A stretch of 64,000 nt of DNA, from assembly GCA_035934385.1 (NCBI GenBank), contig DASYXY010000082.1, positions 1 through 64,000 of the forward strand. Reading direction: 5' to 3'. This stretch comes from CF-118 sp035934385. GTDB lineage: Bacteria; Chloroflexota; Dormibacteria; Dormibacterales; Dormibacteraceae. This document shows, in pieces, positions 31,542 to 39,992 of the stretch; the first letter of the stretch is position 1, and every line of letters starts with the position of its first letter. The translations under genes and the position numbers were made by a program. The notes beneath the pieces were generated by a model. The model made no database searches and had not been told where the DNA came from. It was given only the letters and a program-made list of their open reading frames with translations.

Positions 31542-32117
31542 TCAGGTCTTGAGACTTGCGAGAAATTCGCGAGTGCGGCGCTTCAGCTCCGCCGCGGCCT
31601 CGGCGTCATATTCGGGCAGGCTGCTGTCCGCAAAGAGGTGACGGTCGCCCGGATAGAGAAAGAGCTCGGCGCCGTCCACTGTGCGCGCGAGCTCGCGCGC
31701 GGCGTCGAGATCTCCCTCCTGCGACCACGGGTCGTCTTCCATGATGTGAATCTGGGCGGGCACGCCCGCCGGCCACGACCCGAACTCCGATACCGGCAGA
31801 CAGGCGCTGAAGAACAGCGCTCCACGGGCGCCGGGCCTGGTTTGCGCCAGCTTCTGCGCTGGCCCAACACCCAGTGAGAAGCCTGCATAGACGAGGTCAG
31901 CCGGCAGGTGATCGGCCGCGCGTACACCTCGCTCGATGACGGTGTCGAAGCCGACCTGCTTGGCGTACGCGACGCCTTCGGAGAGGTCGGCGAAGGTTTC
32001 GCCGTCGTATAGGTCTGGCGCGTGGACAACGTGGCCGGCAGCTTGCAGCTCCGCGGCAAATTCGCGAACCCCGACGGTGAGCCCATGGGCATGGTGGAAA
32101 AGAAGTATTTCAGCCAT
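31542..32117 (-). CDS. Dienelactone-hydrolase-family protein with Ser nucleophile
   Basis: A 191-residue alpha/beta hydrolase: ILLFHHAHGLTVGVREFAAE with an early oxyanion region, GVRAADHLPADLVYAGFSLG (nucleophile elbow G-F-S-L-G), acidic residue around HIMEDDPWSQEGD, and FLYPGDRHLFADSS (catalytic His). Classical dienelactone hydrolase has Cys at the nucleophile; here it is Ser, as in several esterase-like relatives. It probably hydrolyses a small lactone or ester in the cytoplasm. The start lies 68 bp from the divergent toroid-fold gene. Confidence 0.82.
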   Translation of the reverse strand: MAEILLFHHAHGLTVGVREFAAELQAAGHVVHAPDLYDGETFADLSEGVAYAKQVGFDTVIERGVRAADHLPADLVYAGFSLGVGPAQKLAQTRPGARGALFFSACLPVSEFGSWPAGVPAQIHIMEDDPWSQEGDLDAARELARTVDGAELFLYPGDRHLFADSSLPEYDAEAAAELKRRTREFLASLKT

Positions 32118-32184
32118 GTCGATCATTGTTACAGCAGCTGGCCGTCGCGGACGAGACGCTAGGCCTCGGTAGAAACTTGACCAC

Positions 32185-33162
32185 GTGAATACTGTCCAAT
32201 GGCTGCTCGACTCCGATCCCGCCATCCGCTGGCAGGTGATGCGCGACCTCACAGACACACCGGCCGCGGAAGTTGCGGCCGAGCGCGCCCGCGTGGCCAC
32301 GGAAGGCTGGGGCGCGCGGCTGCTGGCGCTCCAGCGTGCGGACGGCCAGTTTGAAGGCGGCACGCCTTCGTTCAAGAGCGAGGCCGCCGAGAAGTGGTGG
32401 CGATCCCTCCCGCCACAACGGCAGGGCACGCTCTTCCCCGAATGGACCTCGACCGCGTGGACCCTGATGCTCCTTCGAAACTTCGGCCTCGATCCAGCAA
32501 CCACCGAAGCTGGACGGGTGGTGCGCCTCGTACGCGAGCACGTCCGGTGGGAGCACGACGGTGAGCCGTTTTTCGCCGGCGAGACGGAGCCCTGCATCAA
32601 CGGCAAGGTCGTCGCCATGGGGGCCTACTTCGGCGAGAACGTCGAGCCCGTCGTGGAAAGGCTTCTCGGTGAGCAGATGAGCGACGGCGGCTGGAACTGC
32701 GAGCAGGAGAACGGCGCGACGGTGGGGTCTTTCCACACGACGATCGACGTGCTGGAGGGCCTCCTCGAATTCGAACGCGCGACCGGAGCGCGACCGGATG
32801 TGACCACGGCCCGCGAACGTGGCCACGAGTACCTGCTCAAGCGCCGGCTGTTCCGCAGGCTCTCCACCGGCGAAGTCGTCCACCCAGCCTTCACGCAGTT
32901 CTCGTTTCCGACGTACTGGCACTACGACGTGCTGCGAGGCCTCGATTACCTACGCGCTGCGGGCGTGTCCCCAGACGAGCGAATGGCCGAGGCGATCCAG
33001 CTGGCGCAGTCGAAGCGCGACGCGGATGGCCGCTGGCCGCTCGAGAACCTTCATCCCGGGCGCATGCACTTTGCGATGGACCAGGGCGGCGAGGGCAAAC
33101 CAAGCCGGTGGAACACGCTGAGGGCGATGCGCGTGCTCAGGTGGTACGACTCGGGGAGTTAG
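32185..33162 (+). CDS. Terpenoid-cyclase/prenyltransferase-fold protein
   Basis: A 325-residue alpha/alpha-toroid protein with repeats of the squalene-hopene-cyclase kind: LLALQRADGQFEGGTPSF, EQMSDGGWNCEQENGATVGS, LAQSKRDADGRWPLENLHPG (QW-like motifs). No DxDD acid motif is present, so it is not a cyclase by motif; many such proteins of about 320 residues are uncharacterised and may bind or process a hydrophobic substrate. The start is 19 bases after a weak AT-rich element. Confidence 0.7.
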   Translation: MNTVQWLLDSDPAIRWQVMRDLTDTPAAEVAAERARVATEGWGARLLALQRADGQFEGGTPSFKSEAAEKWWRSLPPQRQGTLFPEWTSTAWTLMLLRNFGLDPATTEAGRVVRLVREHVRWEHDGEPFFAGETEPCINGKVVAMGAYFGENVEPVVERLLGEQMSDGGWNCEQENGATVGSFHTTIDVLEGLLEFERATGARPDVTTARERGHEYLLKRRLFRRLSTGEVVHPAFTQFSFPTYWHYDVLRGLDYLRAAGVSPDERMAEAIQLAQSKRDADGRWPLENLHPGRMHFAMDQGGEGKPSRWNTLRAMRVLRWYDSGS

Positions 33163-33656
33163 TGCACCTCGCGGGCGTGCCCCGTGGCTTCGGCGTACGC
33201 CCAGACCTGGAGGTCCGGAGGCTCGATGCCGAGCGACGTGAGGACGGAGCAGATCTGTTCGCGGTGCACGTCCCCGTGGTGCAGCGCTTGCACGATCGGC
33301 ACGAATGACTCGGCCTCGTAGGCGCCCTGGTCGAGGGTCAGCTTGAAGCGGGCGTCGAGCGGATCAGCCAGGTATCGCTCCCAAAGCAGCTCTGTCTCGT
33401 CGACGCGGTCCTGCAGCTCCTTGAGGTCCGTGACGTCGACCTCGTCTCCCTCAGCCCACGCCGGGCGGGTGATCCTGGCTCGCGGCAAGTACCCGGCGTG
33501 CGCATAGATGACGTGATTGAAGGTGGAGATGATGCTGCCGAACGTGCCGGGTGCCGAAGCGTTGAGCTGGTCCTGCGGAATCGTGCCGCAGAACTCGAGC
33601 AGGCGCCTGGTCGCCCAGGAGTTGTGGCGAAACGCCTCCAGCAGAAGCTCGTCCAT
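33159..33656 (-). CDS. DinB-family protein
   Basis: A 165-residue four-helix bundle: LLLEAFRHNSWATRRLLEFC, then FGSIISTFNHVIYAHAGYLP and VPIVQALHHGDVHREQICSV. The His residues of FNHVIYAH and of HHGDVHREQI form the DinB metal site (three His). These enzymes are usually thiol-dependent or metal-dependent transferases of unknown specificity. Its stop overlaps the convergent toroid gene by 4 bp. It is the last gene of a five-gene same-strand run. Confidence 0.85.
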   Translation of the reverse strand: MDELLLEAFRHNSWATRRLLEFCGTIPQDQLNASAPGTFGSIISTFNHVIYAHAGYLPRARITRPAWAEGDEVDVTDLKELQDRVDETELLWERYLADPLDARFKLTLDQGAYEAESFVPIVQALHHGDVHREQICSVLTSLGIEPPDLQVWAYAEATGHAREVH

Positions 33657-33683
33657 GCCGGCAGTCTAAGTCGGCGCCGAACC

Positions 33684-34073
33684 CTACCGCCGGCTGCGCA
33701 GGCGCCGCAGCAATAGCGCGCTGGGAACAGCGATTGCGATGCCGAGCCCCAGCATCACGGCGATCATCGCCGGAGGCGGCGGCTCAACAGAGCCGATGCC
33801 CACCGCGTACAGGAAAGCTCCCGTCAGAAACAGAATGGCCCCGAATACCAACGCGATGACGAGGCAGCCGGTAAGTGCCTCACGGCGCCCGCTCCGGAAC
33901 AGGCTGTAGCCCGAGCCTGCCGCCACCGCGGCCGTGATCAGGCCGAACACAGCGTCGAACGCGATCGTGCCCGGGTCTCGCGATGAGCTCAGCTCCTGGA
34001 TGAGCGCGCTGGCGGCAAGCAGGGCGCACAGGCCGCCGACAACAACCCCGATCCATCGGTAGACGCCGGTCAT
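33684..34073 (-). CDS. Small four-helix membrane protein
   Basis: A 129-residue protein with four transmembrane segments (about 7-26, 38-57, 68-90, 100-120) and a basic tail (LLLRRLRSRR) for inside orientation. A short charged loop SSSRDPG lies between helices 1 and 2. No recognised family. It follows the PNPOx-like gene by 16 bases and may be part of the same transcript. Confidence 0.62.
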   Translation of the reverse strand: MTGVYRWIGVVVGGLCALLAASALIQELSSSRDPGTIAFDAVFGLITAAVAAGSGYSLFRSGRREALTGCLVIALVFGAILFLTGAFLYAVGIGSVEPPPPAMIAVMLGLGIAIAVPSALLLRRLRSRR

Positions 34074-34089
34074 CAGGACGGTGGCTGTT

Positions 34090-34536
34090 TCAGAAGCCGC
34101 GCAGCTTTTTCGGCGTGATCCGCACCGCCACTGAGTACTCGCTCGCCATCTTGGCCGGCGTCCCCAGGTTTAGCCGCGCGATCTCGTCGCGGTACTTCGC
34201 CATGTAAGCCCGGTTCTTGTTCGCCGGCGGCGCGCTCGGATCGACCGCCGCCGTGCCCGTCAGGATCACGATCCTGTCGCCGCGCTTCTTGCTGTCCAGG
34301 TTCAGCGCGACGTACGGATTGCGGGCGATGTTCTTCAGCTTTGCCTGGTTCGGGAGGCTGTACATCAGCGCGGTCTCGCCGTCCCAGACGAACCAGACCG
34401 CGTTGGGCTGGGGCGTGCCGTCGGCAGACACGGTTGTCAGCCAGACGATGCGCTCATTTCTGAGCAGACGCTCTGCTTGCTTGCCGAACGGGGTGCTCAG
34501 GTCGATCACGTTCTGTTTCATCACTGCCACGTTCAT
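34090..34536 (-). CDS. F420/FMN-dependent PNPOx-like reductase
   Basis: A 148-residue split-barrel protein: LLRNERIVWLTTVSADGTPQ, QPNAVWFVWDGETALMYSLP, NQAKLKNIARNPYVALNLDS and a strand with DRIVILTGTAAV. This matches the TIGR03667/Rv3369-type pyridoxamine-oxidase-like family, many of which use F420. The ATG overlaps the stop of the upstream cupin gene (ATGA); Met6 is an alternative start. Expected role: cytoplasmic reductase of an unknown substrate. Confidence 0.8.
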   Translation of the reverse strand: MNVAVMKQNVIDLSTPFGKQAERLLRNERIVWLTTVSADGTPQPNAVWFVWDGETALMYSLPNQAKLKNIARNPYVALNLDSKKRGDRIVILTGTAAVDPSAPPANKNRAYMAKYRDEIARLNLGTPAKMASEYSVAVRITPKKLRGF

Positions 34537-34904
34537 GGAATCACAACGGGCGGCGCGGGTCCCAGAGCCGGGCCGTCCGCAAGTGCGCCTGTCTCGACCA
34601 CGATGGCGACGAGGCCGGTGTCCGTTCCCGTTTCGTGCATCTCGCCTGCGGTCCAGAAGACCGCTCCCCCCGCAGAGATCGGCGTCTTGTCGCCGTCTTC
34701 CCCGCGGATCCAGCCCTCGCCGTCGACCACGGCCAGGAGCTGGGGCGTGCTGGCCGGATGCATGCCGATGAACCCGCCCGGCTGCAGCCGCATGCAGCTG
34801 ACGTGCAGCTCGCCCGAATGGAACAAGCGCGAGATGACAAAGTCCGACCCGAACCTGGTGATGTGACGGCCAAGAGCGGCGTCGAACCGGAATGTGCGTG
34901 CCAA
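34533..34904 (-). CDS. Cupin-domain protein
   Basis: A 123-residue single-domain cupin: SGELHVSCMRLQPGGFIGMH, then LLAVVDGEGWIRGEDGDKTP and ISAGGAVFWTAGEMHETGTD. One His of motif 1 (GMHPAS) and the His of motif 2 (EMHET) are kept. The start is TTG with GAGGAG nine bases upstream, immediately after the stop of the upstream membrane-protein gene. It may sense or protect a small molecule; the reaction is unknown. Confidence 0.78.
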   Translation of the reverse strand: MARTFRFDAALGRHITRFGSDFVISRLFHSGELHVSCMRLQPGGFIGMHPASTPQLLAVVDGEGWIRGEDGDKTPISAGGAVFWTAGEMHETGTDTGLVAIVVETGALADGPALGPAPPVVIP

Positions 34905-35291
34905 CTATCTGCTGCTCCTCGGGCGGATGAAGCCCCAGTAGCCGTGCGGCACGCCGACGACCACGAAGGCGACCACGAACAGCCAGCCCACGACGTTGAC
35001 GATGCCCGCCACCAGTCCGATGAAGCTGAGCACCGCTCCGAGCACGTCAAAGGCGAGGTTGGCGCGCATGAACGCGAGGCCGGTGGCGGTGTCGGCCTGG
35101 TTGCGCACGAGAAGCTGGAAGCCTCCGTTGGCGATGAGCGAAGCGCCGAGGAAGGCGATGAGCAGCTGCCGCGCCTGGTCGCGCGGAGGGATGCCAAGGA
35201 TCGAGAGGGCCAGGCCAGGCACCACGACGAAGGCGACTCCGAGCGCCAATGTGACCGACCCGTCCACCAGGAAGAGATGCTTTGGCTTCAC
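34905..35291 (-). CDS. Small membrane protein
   Basis: From the GTG that gives MKPKHLFLVDGSVTLALGVA, 128 residues with four hydrophobic helices. A longer start (ATG at 35327) would share its CATG with the divergent MOSC start and is unlikely. The segment LSILGIPPRDQARQLLIAFL and the ending GYWGFIRPRSSR are typical of a small uncharacterised membrane family. It opens the run that continues through the cupin, PNPOx-like, membrane and DinB genes. Confidence 0.6.
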   Translation of the reverse strand: MKPKHLFLVDGSVTLALGVAFVVVPGLALSILGIPPRDQARQLLIAFLGASLIANGGFQLLVRNQADTATGLAFMRANLAFDVLGAVLSFIGLVAGIVNVVGWLFVVAFVVVGVPHGYWGFIRPRSSR

Positions 35292-35325
35292 CTGACCTGC
35301 CCGCCGCTGCGAGAATAGGGGCCTC

Positions 35326-35796
35326 ATGAATGCCGCGCAAGGAAAGGTCGAAGCGATCTACGTCGCCGCCAAACACGGGGAGCTTCCGCACGAGATCGAA
35401 GTTGCGGTCGCGCAGGCCGGCCGCGGAATCGAAGGGGATCGCAACTTCGACGACACGGCTGAGGACTCCTGCAACATCACGCTCATCGAAGCCGAGGCAT
35501 TCGACGATCTGAACGCGCGCCATGGCTTCGAGATCACGCCTCTCGAGTCACGGCGCCAGGTGCTGGTACGCGGCGTCAACCTGGGAGAGTTCGTCGGACG
35601 GCGCTTCACGGTCGGCGACGTCGAGTGCGAGGGCGAGGAGCGGTGCGAGCCGTGCAACCACCTCGCCAAGATGGTGGGCACCCAGGACGTGCTCAAGGGG
35701 CTGCTCCACACAGGGCTTCGGGCATCGATCGTGAAGAGCGGGACGATCCGGGCGGGGGATCCGGTCGCTCTCTCAGCGGTGGCTGAGCGACTCTAG
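35326..35796 (+). CDS. MOSC-domain protein
   Basis: A 156-residue MOSC protein: VEAIYVAAKHGELPHEIEVA, GRGIEGDRNFDDTAEDSCNI, then LGEFVGRRFTVGDVECEGEE and RCEPCNHLAKMVG, in which the conserved Cys (CEPC) is the ligand region that handles sulfur or the molybdenum cofactor. The family takes part in sulfur-carrier steps of molybdoenzyme maturation or in N-hydroxylated compound reduction. There is no ribosome site; GAATAG lies just upstream, suggesting a leaderless start. Confidence 0.85.
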   Translation: MNAAQGKVEAIYVAAKHGELPHEIEVAVAQAGRGIEGDRNFDDTAEDSCNITLIEAEAFDDLNARHGFEITPLESRRQVLVRGVNLGEFVGRRFTVGDVECEGEERCEPCNHLAKMVGTQDVLKGLLHTGLRASIVKSGTIRAGDPVALSAVAERL

Positions 35797-35925
35797 CGAG
35801 GTCGCGCCGCAGGCGGCGGCGACAAACGCACTCGGTACGACTGCCGCCCGCGGGATATCAATACAACGGGGCTTCTGACCGGCGGTTACGGAATCTGAGG
35901 CCACACGCACTGGTTGCAGAAATCA

Positions 35926-36342
35926 ATGAGCACATACGGTGATTTCAACCGCGGCCTCATCGAAGACATGCGAGCCAACAAAGGCAAGCCGACGTCAGGT
36001 CCGTTCGTCGGTCGGGACGTCCTGATCCTCACGACCAAGGGCGCTAAGTCAGGCGAGACTCGAGTCACGCCGATCGTGTACTCGCGGGATGGCGAGAGGT
36101 ATGTGATCATCGCGTCGAAGGGCGGCGCGCCGACCAACCCGCACTGGTTTCACAACCTCAGGGCGCACCCGCACGTGACGGTCGAGGTCGACGGGGAGAA
36201 GTTTGCCGCGCACGCGAGCGTCGTGGACGGAGACGAGTACGAGCGCCTGTATCTGCACCACGCGACCAGAAACTCGGCCTTCCTCGACTATCGCAAGAAA
36301 ACGACGCGGAAGATTCCGGTCGTGCTGCTGGACCGGGTCTAG
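35926..36342 (+). CDS. Nitroreductase/deazaflavin (F420)-dependent oxidoreductase
   Basis: A 138-residue split-barrel protein of the DUF385/DDN type: GPFVGRDVLILTTKGAKSGE, TRVTPIVYSRDGERYVIIAS, KGGAPTNPHWFHNLRAHPHV and VVDGDEYERLYLHHA. The GAPTNPHWFHNL motif is the classical F420-binding pattern of Ddn. Such enzymes reduce nitro or quinone compounds with F420H2, implying that the host makes F420. The intergenic stretch 35797-35925 has no recognised element. Confidence 0.88.
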   Translation: MSTYGDFNRGLIEDMRANKGKPTSGPFVGRDVLILTTKGAKSGETRVTPIVYSRDGERYVIIASKGGAPTNPHWFHNLRAHPHVTVEVDGEKFAAHASVVDGDEYERLYLHHATRNSAFLDYRKKTTRKIPVVLLDRV

Positions 36343-36346
36343 GCCC

Positions 36347-36946
36347 CTAGCCGGTCTCGTCGAGCCCCGCGCGTAGCAGGCCGGCGAGGTCCAGGCGGCG
36401 GTTGCCCAGTGCGTAGTGGCCGCCGGCATCGCGGTCCCACTCTTCCTTCGGCCTGTCCCAGCACAGCTCGAGGCCGTTCTCCTCCGGGTCGCGAAGGTAG
36501 ATCGCTTCGTGTGTGCCGTGGTCGTTGAAGCCGTCGATCGGATAGCCCGCGTCGCGCAGCCGGCGCAGCGCGTCGCCAAGTCCTGCGCGCGTTGGGTACC
36601 TGATCGCCACGTGGTACAGCCCGGTCGTTCCCGCCGGCGCTGGGCTGCCGCCCTTCGACTCCCACGTGTTGAAGCCCAGGTGGTGGTGGTAGCCGCCGGC
36701 GGACAGGAAGAGCATCGTGGGCGCCTCCGCCATAACGTCGAAGCCGAGGATCCCGACGTAGAAGTCCTTGATCTTGGCGAGGTCGGAGGCTCGCAGATGG
36801 ACGTGGCCGATGTCCACGCCGGCCTCGATGGGACGCGGAGCGCGTTCGAACGGCGCCACGCCGCCCTCGATGCCTGGATTGCCCACGTACGAGCCGGTGG
36901 GGAGGTCGGTCTCAGCCTGCACTTTGGTCTGCTCTTTCAGGTCCAT
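36347..36946 (-). CDS. Extradiol ring-cleavage dioxygenase (VOC, type I)
   Basis: A 199-residue protein. DIGHVHLRASDLAKIKDFYV begins the first VOC half and LYHVAIRYPTRAGLGDALRR the second, followed by YLRDPEENGLELCWDRPKEE. The His of HVHL, the His of LYHVAIR and the Glu of NGLELCWD give the 2-His-1-Glu iron site of catechol-2,3-dioxygenase-like enzymes. It probably opens a catechol or related ring. Its start overlaps the upstream glycosyltransferase-like gene by 35 bp. The N-terminal 35 residues are an uncommon tail. Confidence 0.78.
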   Translation of the reverse strand: MDLKEQTKVQAETDLPTGSYVGNPGIEGGVAPFERAPRPIEAGVDIGHVHLRASDLAKIKDFYVGILGFDVMAEAPTMLFLSAGGYHHHLGFNTWESKGGSPAPAGTTGLYHVAIRYPTRAGLGDALRRLRDAGYPIDGFNDHGTHEAIYLRDPEENGLELCWDRPKEEWDRDAGGHYALGNRRLDLAGLLRAGLDETG

Positions 36947-38174
36947 GACGCTTCAACCTTACGGCCGAGATACCGATTCCGGCCGGCTCGTTCGCCTCGC
37001 GGCGGGCGAACCAGATGATCCAGGCCATCATCAGCGCGAGCATCACGAACATGGACGCGCCCTCGATGCGGACCAACGGCAGCGGCAGGTACTCCTCCGA
37101 CCCGATCTCTGCGATGAGCCCGAAAACCGTGACCGCGATCGGTACGAGCACGAGCCGCACCGGACCGTAATCCTGCCGCCAGGTGCCGAAGGCCCAAACG
37201 CTTCCGAGGACGTAAACCTCGAAGAGGTAGTAAGGCCACACGGTCTTGGCGAGCATTGCGAAGGCGGCCGCTGTGACAGTCATAGCTGCGAACAGCCTGG
37301 CCTCGTCGAGGCCATGGGCGCGAGCGAGCCAGAGGTTGGTCAATACGACCACCGCCAGGATCACGAGGATGTCGTAGTGCTGCCCCACAGTCTCGAGCGG
37401 CCCGCCTCGGGCGAGGCTCCAGACCGAGCCGGCGCCGACCTGCAGGGTGCCCCGATAGGTGACCAGCGAGTGGATGACGTCGGCCGGGTCGGCGATCAGG
37501 AACGGCAGCAGAATCGCGAGTCCCGTGGCCCCTGCTCCAAAGCAAAACGCGATCGCGCCGCGCAGGCTTTTCTTCCCGGCCGCAATGCCAAGTGGCACGG
37601 TCATGAGCACCGCAGAGCTGCGCGTGAGCACGCCGGCGCCAAATGCGATGCCCGCCCGCAGCGGCCGGCCTTCACGGAGCCATCGCGCGGCGATCAGCAG
37701 GAGCCAGATCTCGATGGGCTGCTCGATGTGTCCGTAGCCGGCGACCGCCTGCCAAGCGACCGGGCTCAGCGCGATGACTGCGTATACGAGCAGCCGCACC
37801 GACGGGATGAGCGCTGCGCCGCGCAGGCGATCGATCGCCGCGACCGCCTCGCGGGTCATCAGCACGATGAACAGGCTGAAAACACCCAGCGCGATCCCCC
37901 GCCGCAGCGCGGTCGCGTCCAGCCAGCCCACTGCGTTGAGCAAGGCGCCGAGCAAGCTCAGCGGCAGCAGCGATACGGGACCGTTGGCGTTTGGATAGAG
38001 TGCCTGCCCGCCCGCGGCGTACACCGAGAACGGGTGGCCGTGCACCGCGATCCTGGCGGACGGCCAGAAGAAGATGTCGAGGTCGGTCGGCAGGAAAGGC
38101 AGCAGTCCCACGCCGACCCACAGGGCCACATACGGTGCGATCCAGCTGCGCGGCTTCAGTAGGAGGGCGCCCAA
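36912..38174 (-). CDS. Polytopic glycosyltransferase-like membrane protein (GT87/DUF2029 type)
   Basis: A 420-residue protein with about ten transmembrane helices. Near the N terminus, LPTDLDIFFWPSARIAVHGH has the pair of acidic residues after helix 1 (D-x-D-type) used by GT-C polyprenyl-phosphate-dependent mannosyltransferases. FSVYAAGGQALYPNANGPVS and YGHIEQPIEIWLLLIAARWL are loops of the kind seen in this class. Likely role: transfer of a sugar from a lipid carrier to the outer face. Donor and acceptor unknown. The C-terminal 25 residues overlap the dioxygenase start. Confidence 0.65.
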   Translation of the reverse strand: MGALLLKPRSWIAPYVALWVGVGLLPFLPTDLDIFFWPSARIAVHGHPFSVYAAGGQALYPNANGPVSLLPLSLLGALLNAVGWLDATALRRGIALGVFSLFIVLMTREAVAAIDRLRGAALIPSVRLLVYAVIALSPVAWQAVAGYGHIEQPIEIWLLLIAARWLREGRPLRAGIAFGAGVLTRSSAVLMTVPLGIAAGKKSLRGAIAFCFGAGATGLAILLPFLIADPADVIHSLVTYRGTLQVGAGSVWSLARGGPLETVGQHYDILVILAVVVLTNLWLARAHGLDEARLFAAMTVTAAAFAMLAKTVWPYYLFEVYVLGSVWAFGTWRQDYGPVRLVLVPIAVTVFGLIAEIGSEEYLPLPLVRIEGASMFVMLALMMAWIIWFARREANEPAGIGISAVRLKRHGPERADQSAG

Positions 38175-38211
38175 CCGAGCGATTGTCCCCTGTCGCGCGT
38201 GGCGGAGAGGG

Positions 38212-39453
38212 TTAGATGGCCGGGCCGGAGACCAGCGTGACTTCCGCCGCGTGCGTGGCGCCGCCCACGACCCACGTGACCTTCACGTGGTCGCCGGGCC
38301 GGTGCTTGTGCAGCGCGTCACCCAGAGCGGTCGCGGAGTCGACCACCGTGCTGTTCACCTGGGTGATCACCGAGCCGGCCGTGATCCCCGCGCGGTCCGC
38401 TGGTGAGCCGGCCACCACGCTCCGCACGTACGCGCCCGAGCTGATGCTGACGCCGAGCTGCGCCTGATTGGTGGCGTCGAGCGTCTGGACGGAGACGCCG
38501 AGGTAGCCGACGGGGCCGATGTAGACCCCGTTCCCCGACTGCCCTGCGAGGATGCGGTTGGCGATCTCGACCGCCTTGCTCGACGGGATCGCGAACGCGA
38601 TCGTGGTCGAGGTGGAACGGAATCCCTGCGCCTGACCCGCGGTGATGATTCCGATCACCTGGCCGGCGCTGTTGACGAGGGCGCCGCCGGAGTCGCCCGG
38701 GCTGATCTCGGCGTCGGTCTGGATCATGCCCGTGAGCTGCTCGGCCTGCGCGCCGTTGTCGCTCGCGGTGATGGTCTGATCGAGAGCGGTGATCGAGCCC
38801 TGAGTGACGCGCGGCGCACCGCCGAGGCCGAGCGCGTTGCCGAGGGCGTAGACGGTGTCTCCCACGGTCACGCTGGAGGAATCGGCGATCGTAACCGTCG
38901 GGAGCCCGGACACGCCGTTGACGTGGATGACCGCGACGTCGTCGGTGGGATCGACTCCGATCACAGTCGCCGTGTAGGTCCCGGACCTGCCCTGGATGGT
39001 GACCTTGATGCTCACCGAGCCTTCGACCACATGATTGTTGGTCAGCACGTTCCCGGACGAGCTGATGATGAGACCGGTGCCAGCCGCTGCCGCGGAGCCC
39101 GAGGCGGTCTGGATGACGGTGTTGACGTCGACGACGGCTGGCGAGACCTTCCTCGAGATGCCGTTGAGGTTGAGATTGCTGTTGCCGCTCGACGTGTCCT
39201 GCTGGATCGGCTGGACGGTCTGGAGATGCGCCTGCGTCGAGCTGCTCAGGTAGTGGCTGTCGATGAAGCGCGCGAGCGACCAGCCGGCGCCGATTCCGCC
39301 GCCAGTGGCGAGGATGACTGCGACGACGACCGCAGCGGCCACACGGCGGGCAAAGTTCGGTGTGGGGTGGTGTGGTAGATAGGTTGCAACCGGCGCCGGG
39401 GGAAGCGCCGGCTGCAATTCCTGGGAGGTGGGCTCGGGAGTCATCTCTGACAT
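38212..39453 (-). CDS. HtrA/DegP-like serine protease with PDZ domain
   Basis: A 413-residue protein: a 35-residue cytoplasmic Pro-rich head, one transmembrane helix (about 37-58), then a trypsin-like domain with catalytic His in VLTNNHVVEG, Asp in DPTDDVAVIHV and Ser in SPGDSGGALVN, followed by a PDZ domain (about 320-413, YLGVSVQTLD and GSPADRAGITAGSVI). It acts outside the membrane in protein quality control, degrading or sensing misfolded proteins. It is divergent from the SRPBCC gene. Confidence 0.93.
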   Translation of the reverse strand: MSEMTPEPTSQELQPALPPAPVATYLPHHPTPNFARRVAAAVVVAVILATGGGIGAGWSLARFIDSHYLSSSTQAHLQTVQPIQQDTSSGNSNLNLNGISRKVSPAVVDVNTVIQTASGSAAAAGTGLIISSSGNVLTNNHVVEGSVSIKVTIQGRSGTYTATVIGVDPTDDVAVIHVNGVSGLPTVTIADSSSVTVGDTVYALGNALGLGGAPRVTQGSITALDQTITASDNGAQAEQLTGMIQTDAEISPGDSGGALVNSAGQVIGIITAGQAQGFRSTSTTIAFAIPSSKAVEIANRILAGQSGNGVYIGPVGYLGVSVQTLDATNQAQLGVSISSGAYVRSVVAGSPADRAGITAGSVITQVNSTVVDSATALGDALHKHRPGDHVKVTWVVGGATHAAEVTLVSGPAI

Positions 39454-39542
39454 GTTGCCAAGATGCGACTGGCGGCTGTGAGAAGTGTCAGCGGAACCTT
39501 AAGGTTTGCTCAGAAGTCACTCGCCAGGAGGAGGACGGACAC

Positions 39543-39992
39543 ATGGCTTACAACGCCTCGTACAGCGTCACCGTGAAAGCGCCCCAGCAAAGGGTTTTCG
39601 ACTACGTGGCCGATGTCTCGCGCCACGGAGAGTGGGGCAGCGCGGACGACCACATGAAGGCGTCGGCAGAGAAGCCCGGGCTTCCGGCGGTCGGCTCGCG
39701 CTACAAGGCTGAGGGCATGCTGAACGGCAAGCTGAACAGCTCGACCGTGACCATCACCGCGCTGAACGCTCCCAAGAGCCTGGCCTTTGACGCCGAAGAC
39801 TCGAACTCGATCTTCCACCACGAGTTCACCTTCAGCCCTTCAGGCGATGGCACGCTCGTCGAGCGCCACGTCAGCATGACCAGGGGCCCGTTCTACTTCC
39901 CGATCGTGCTCACCGTCTTCAAGTCGACCGTGCAGAAGAACTACAACGGTGCGATGCAGAACCTGAAGACGAAGATGGACTCGAGCGGCTAG
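39543..39992 (+). CDS. SRPBCC (START/Bet v 1-like) family protein
   Basis: A 149-residue helix-grip fold protein: NASYSVTVKAPQQRVFDYVA, DVSRHGEWGSADDHMKASAE, then the strand set ending LVERHVSMTRGPFYFPIVLT. It has the hydrophobic ligand cavity layout of polyketide cyclase/coenzyme Q-binding proteins, no catalytic residue recognised. AGGAGGAGG just before ATG makes translation strong. It ends convergently against potC with a 4-bp overlap. Confidence 0.85.
   Translation: MAYNASYSVTVKAPQQRVFDYVADVSRHGEWGSADDHMKASAEKPGLPAVGSRYKAEGMLNGKLNSSTVTITALNAPKSLAFDAEDSNSIFHHEFTFSPSGDGTLVERHVSMTRGPFYFPIVLTVFKSTVQKNYNGAMQNLKTKMDSSG

Noticed and set aside
31542..32618. An N-terminal extension of about 167 residues on the dienelactone hydrolase.
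   Set aside because: It runs antisense through the start of the divergent toroid-fold gene; family homology begins at the ATG at 32117.
36768..38162. A 464-codon plus-strand open frame opposite the glycosyltransferase-like gene.
   Set aside because: Antisense shadow; the minus-strand frame has coherent transmembrane helices while this one is charged low complexity.
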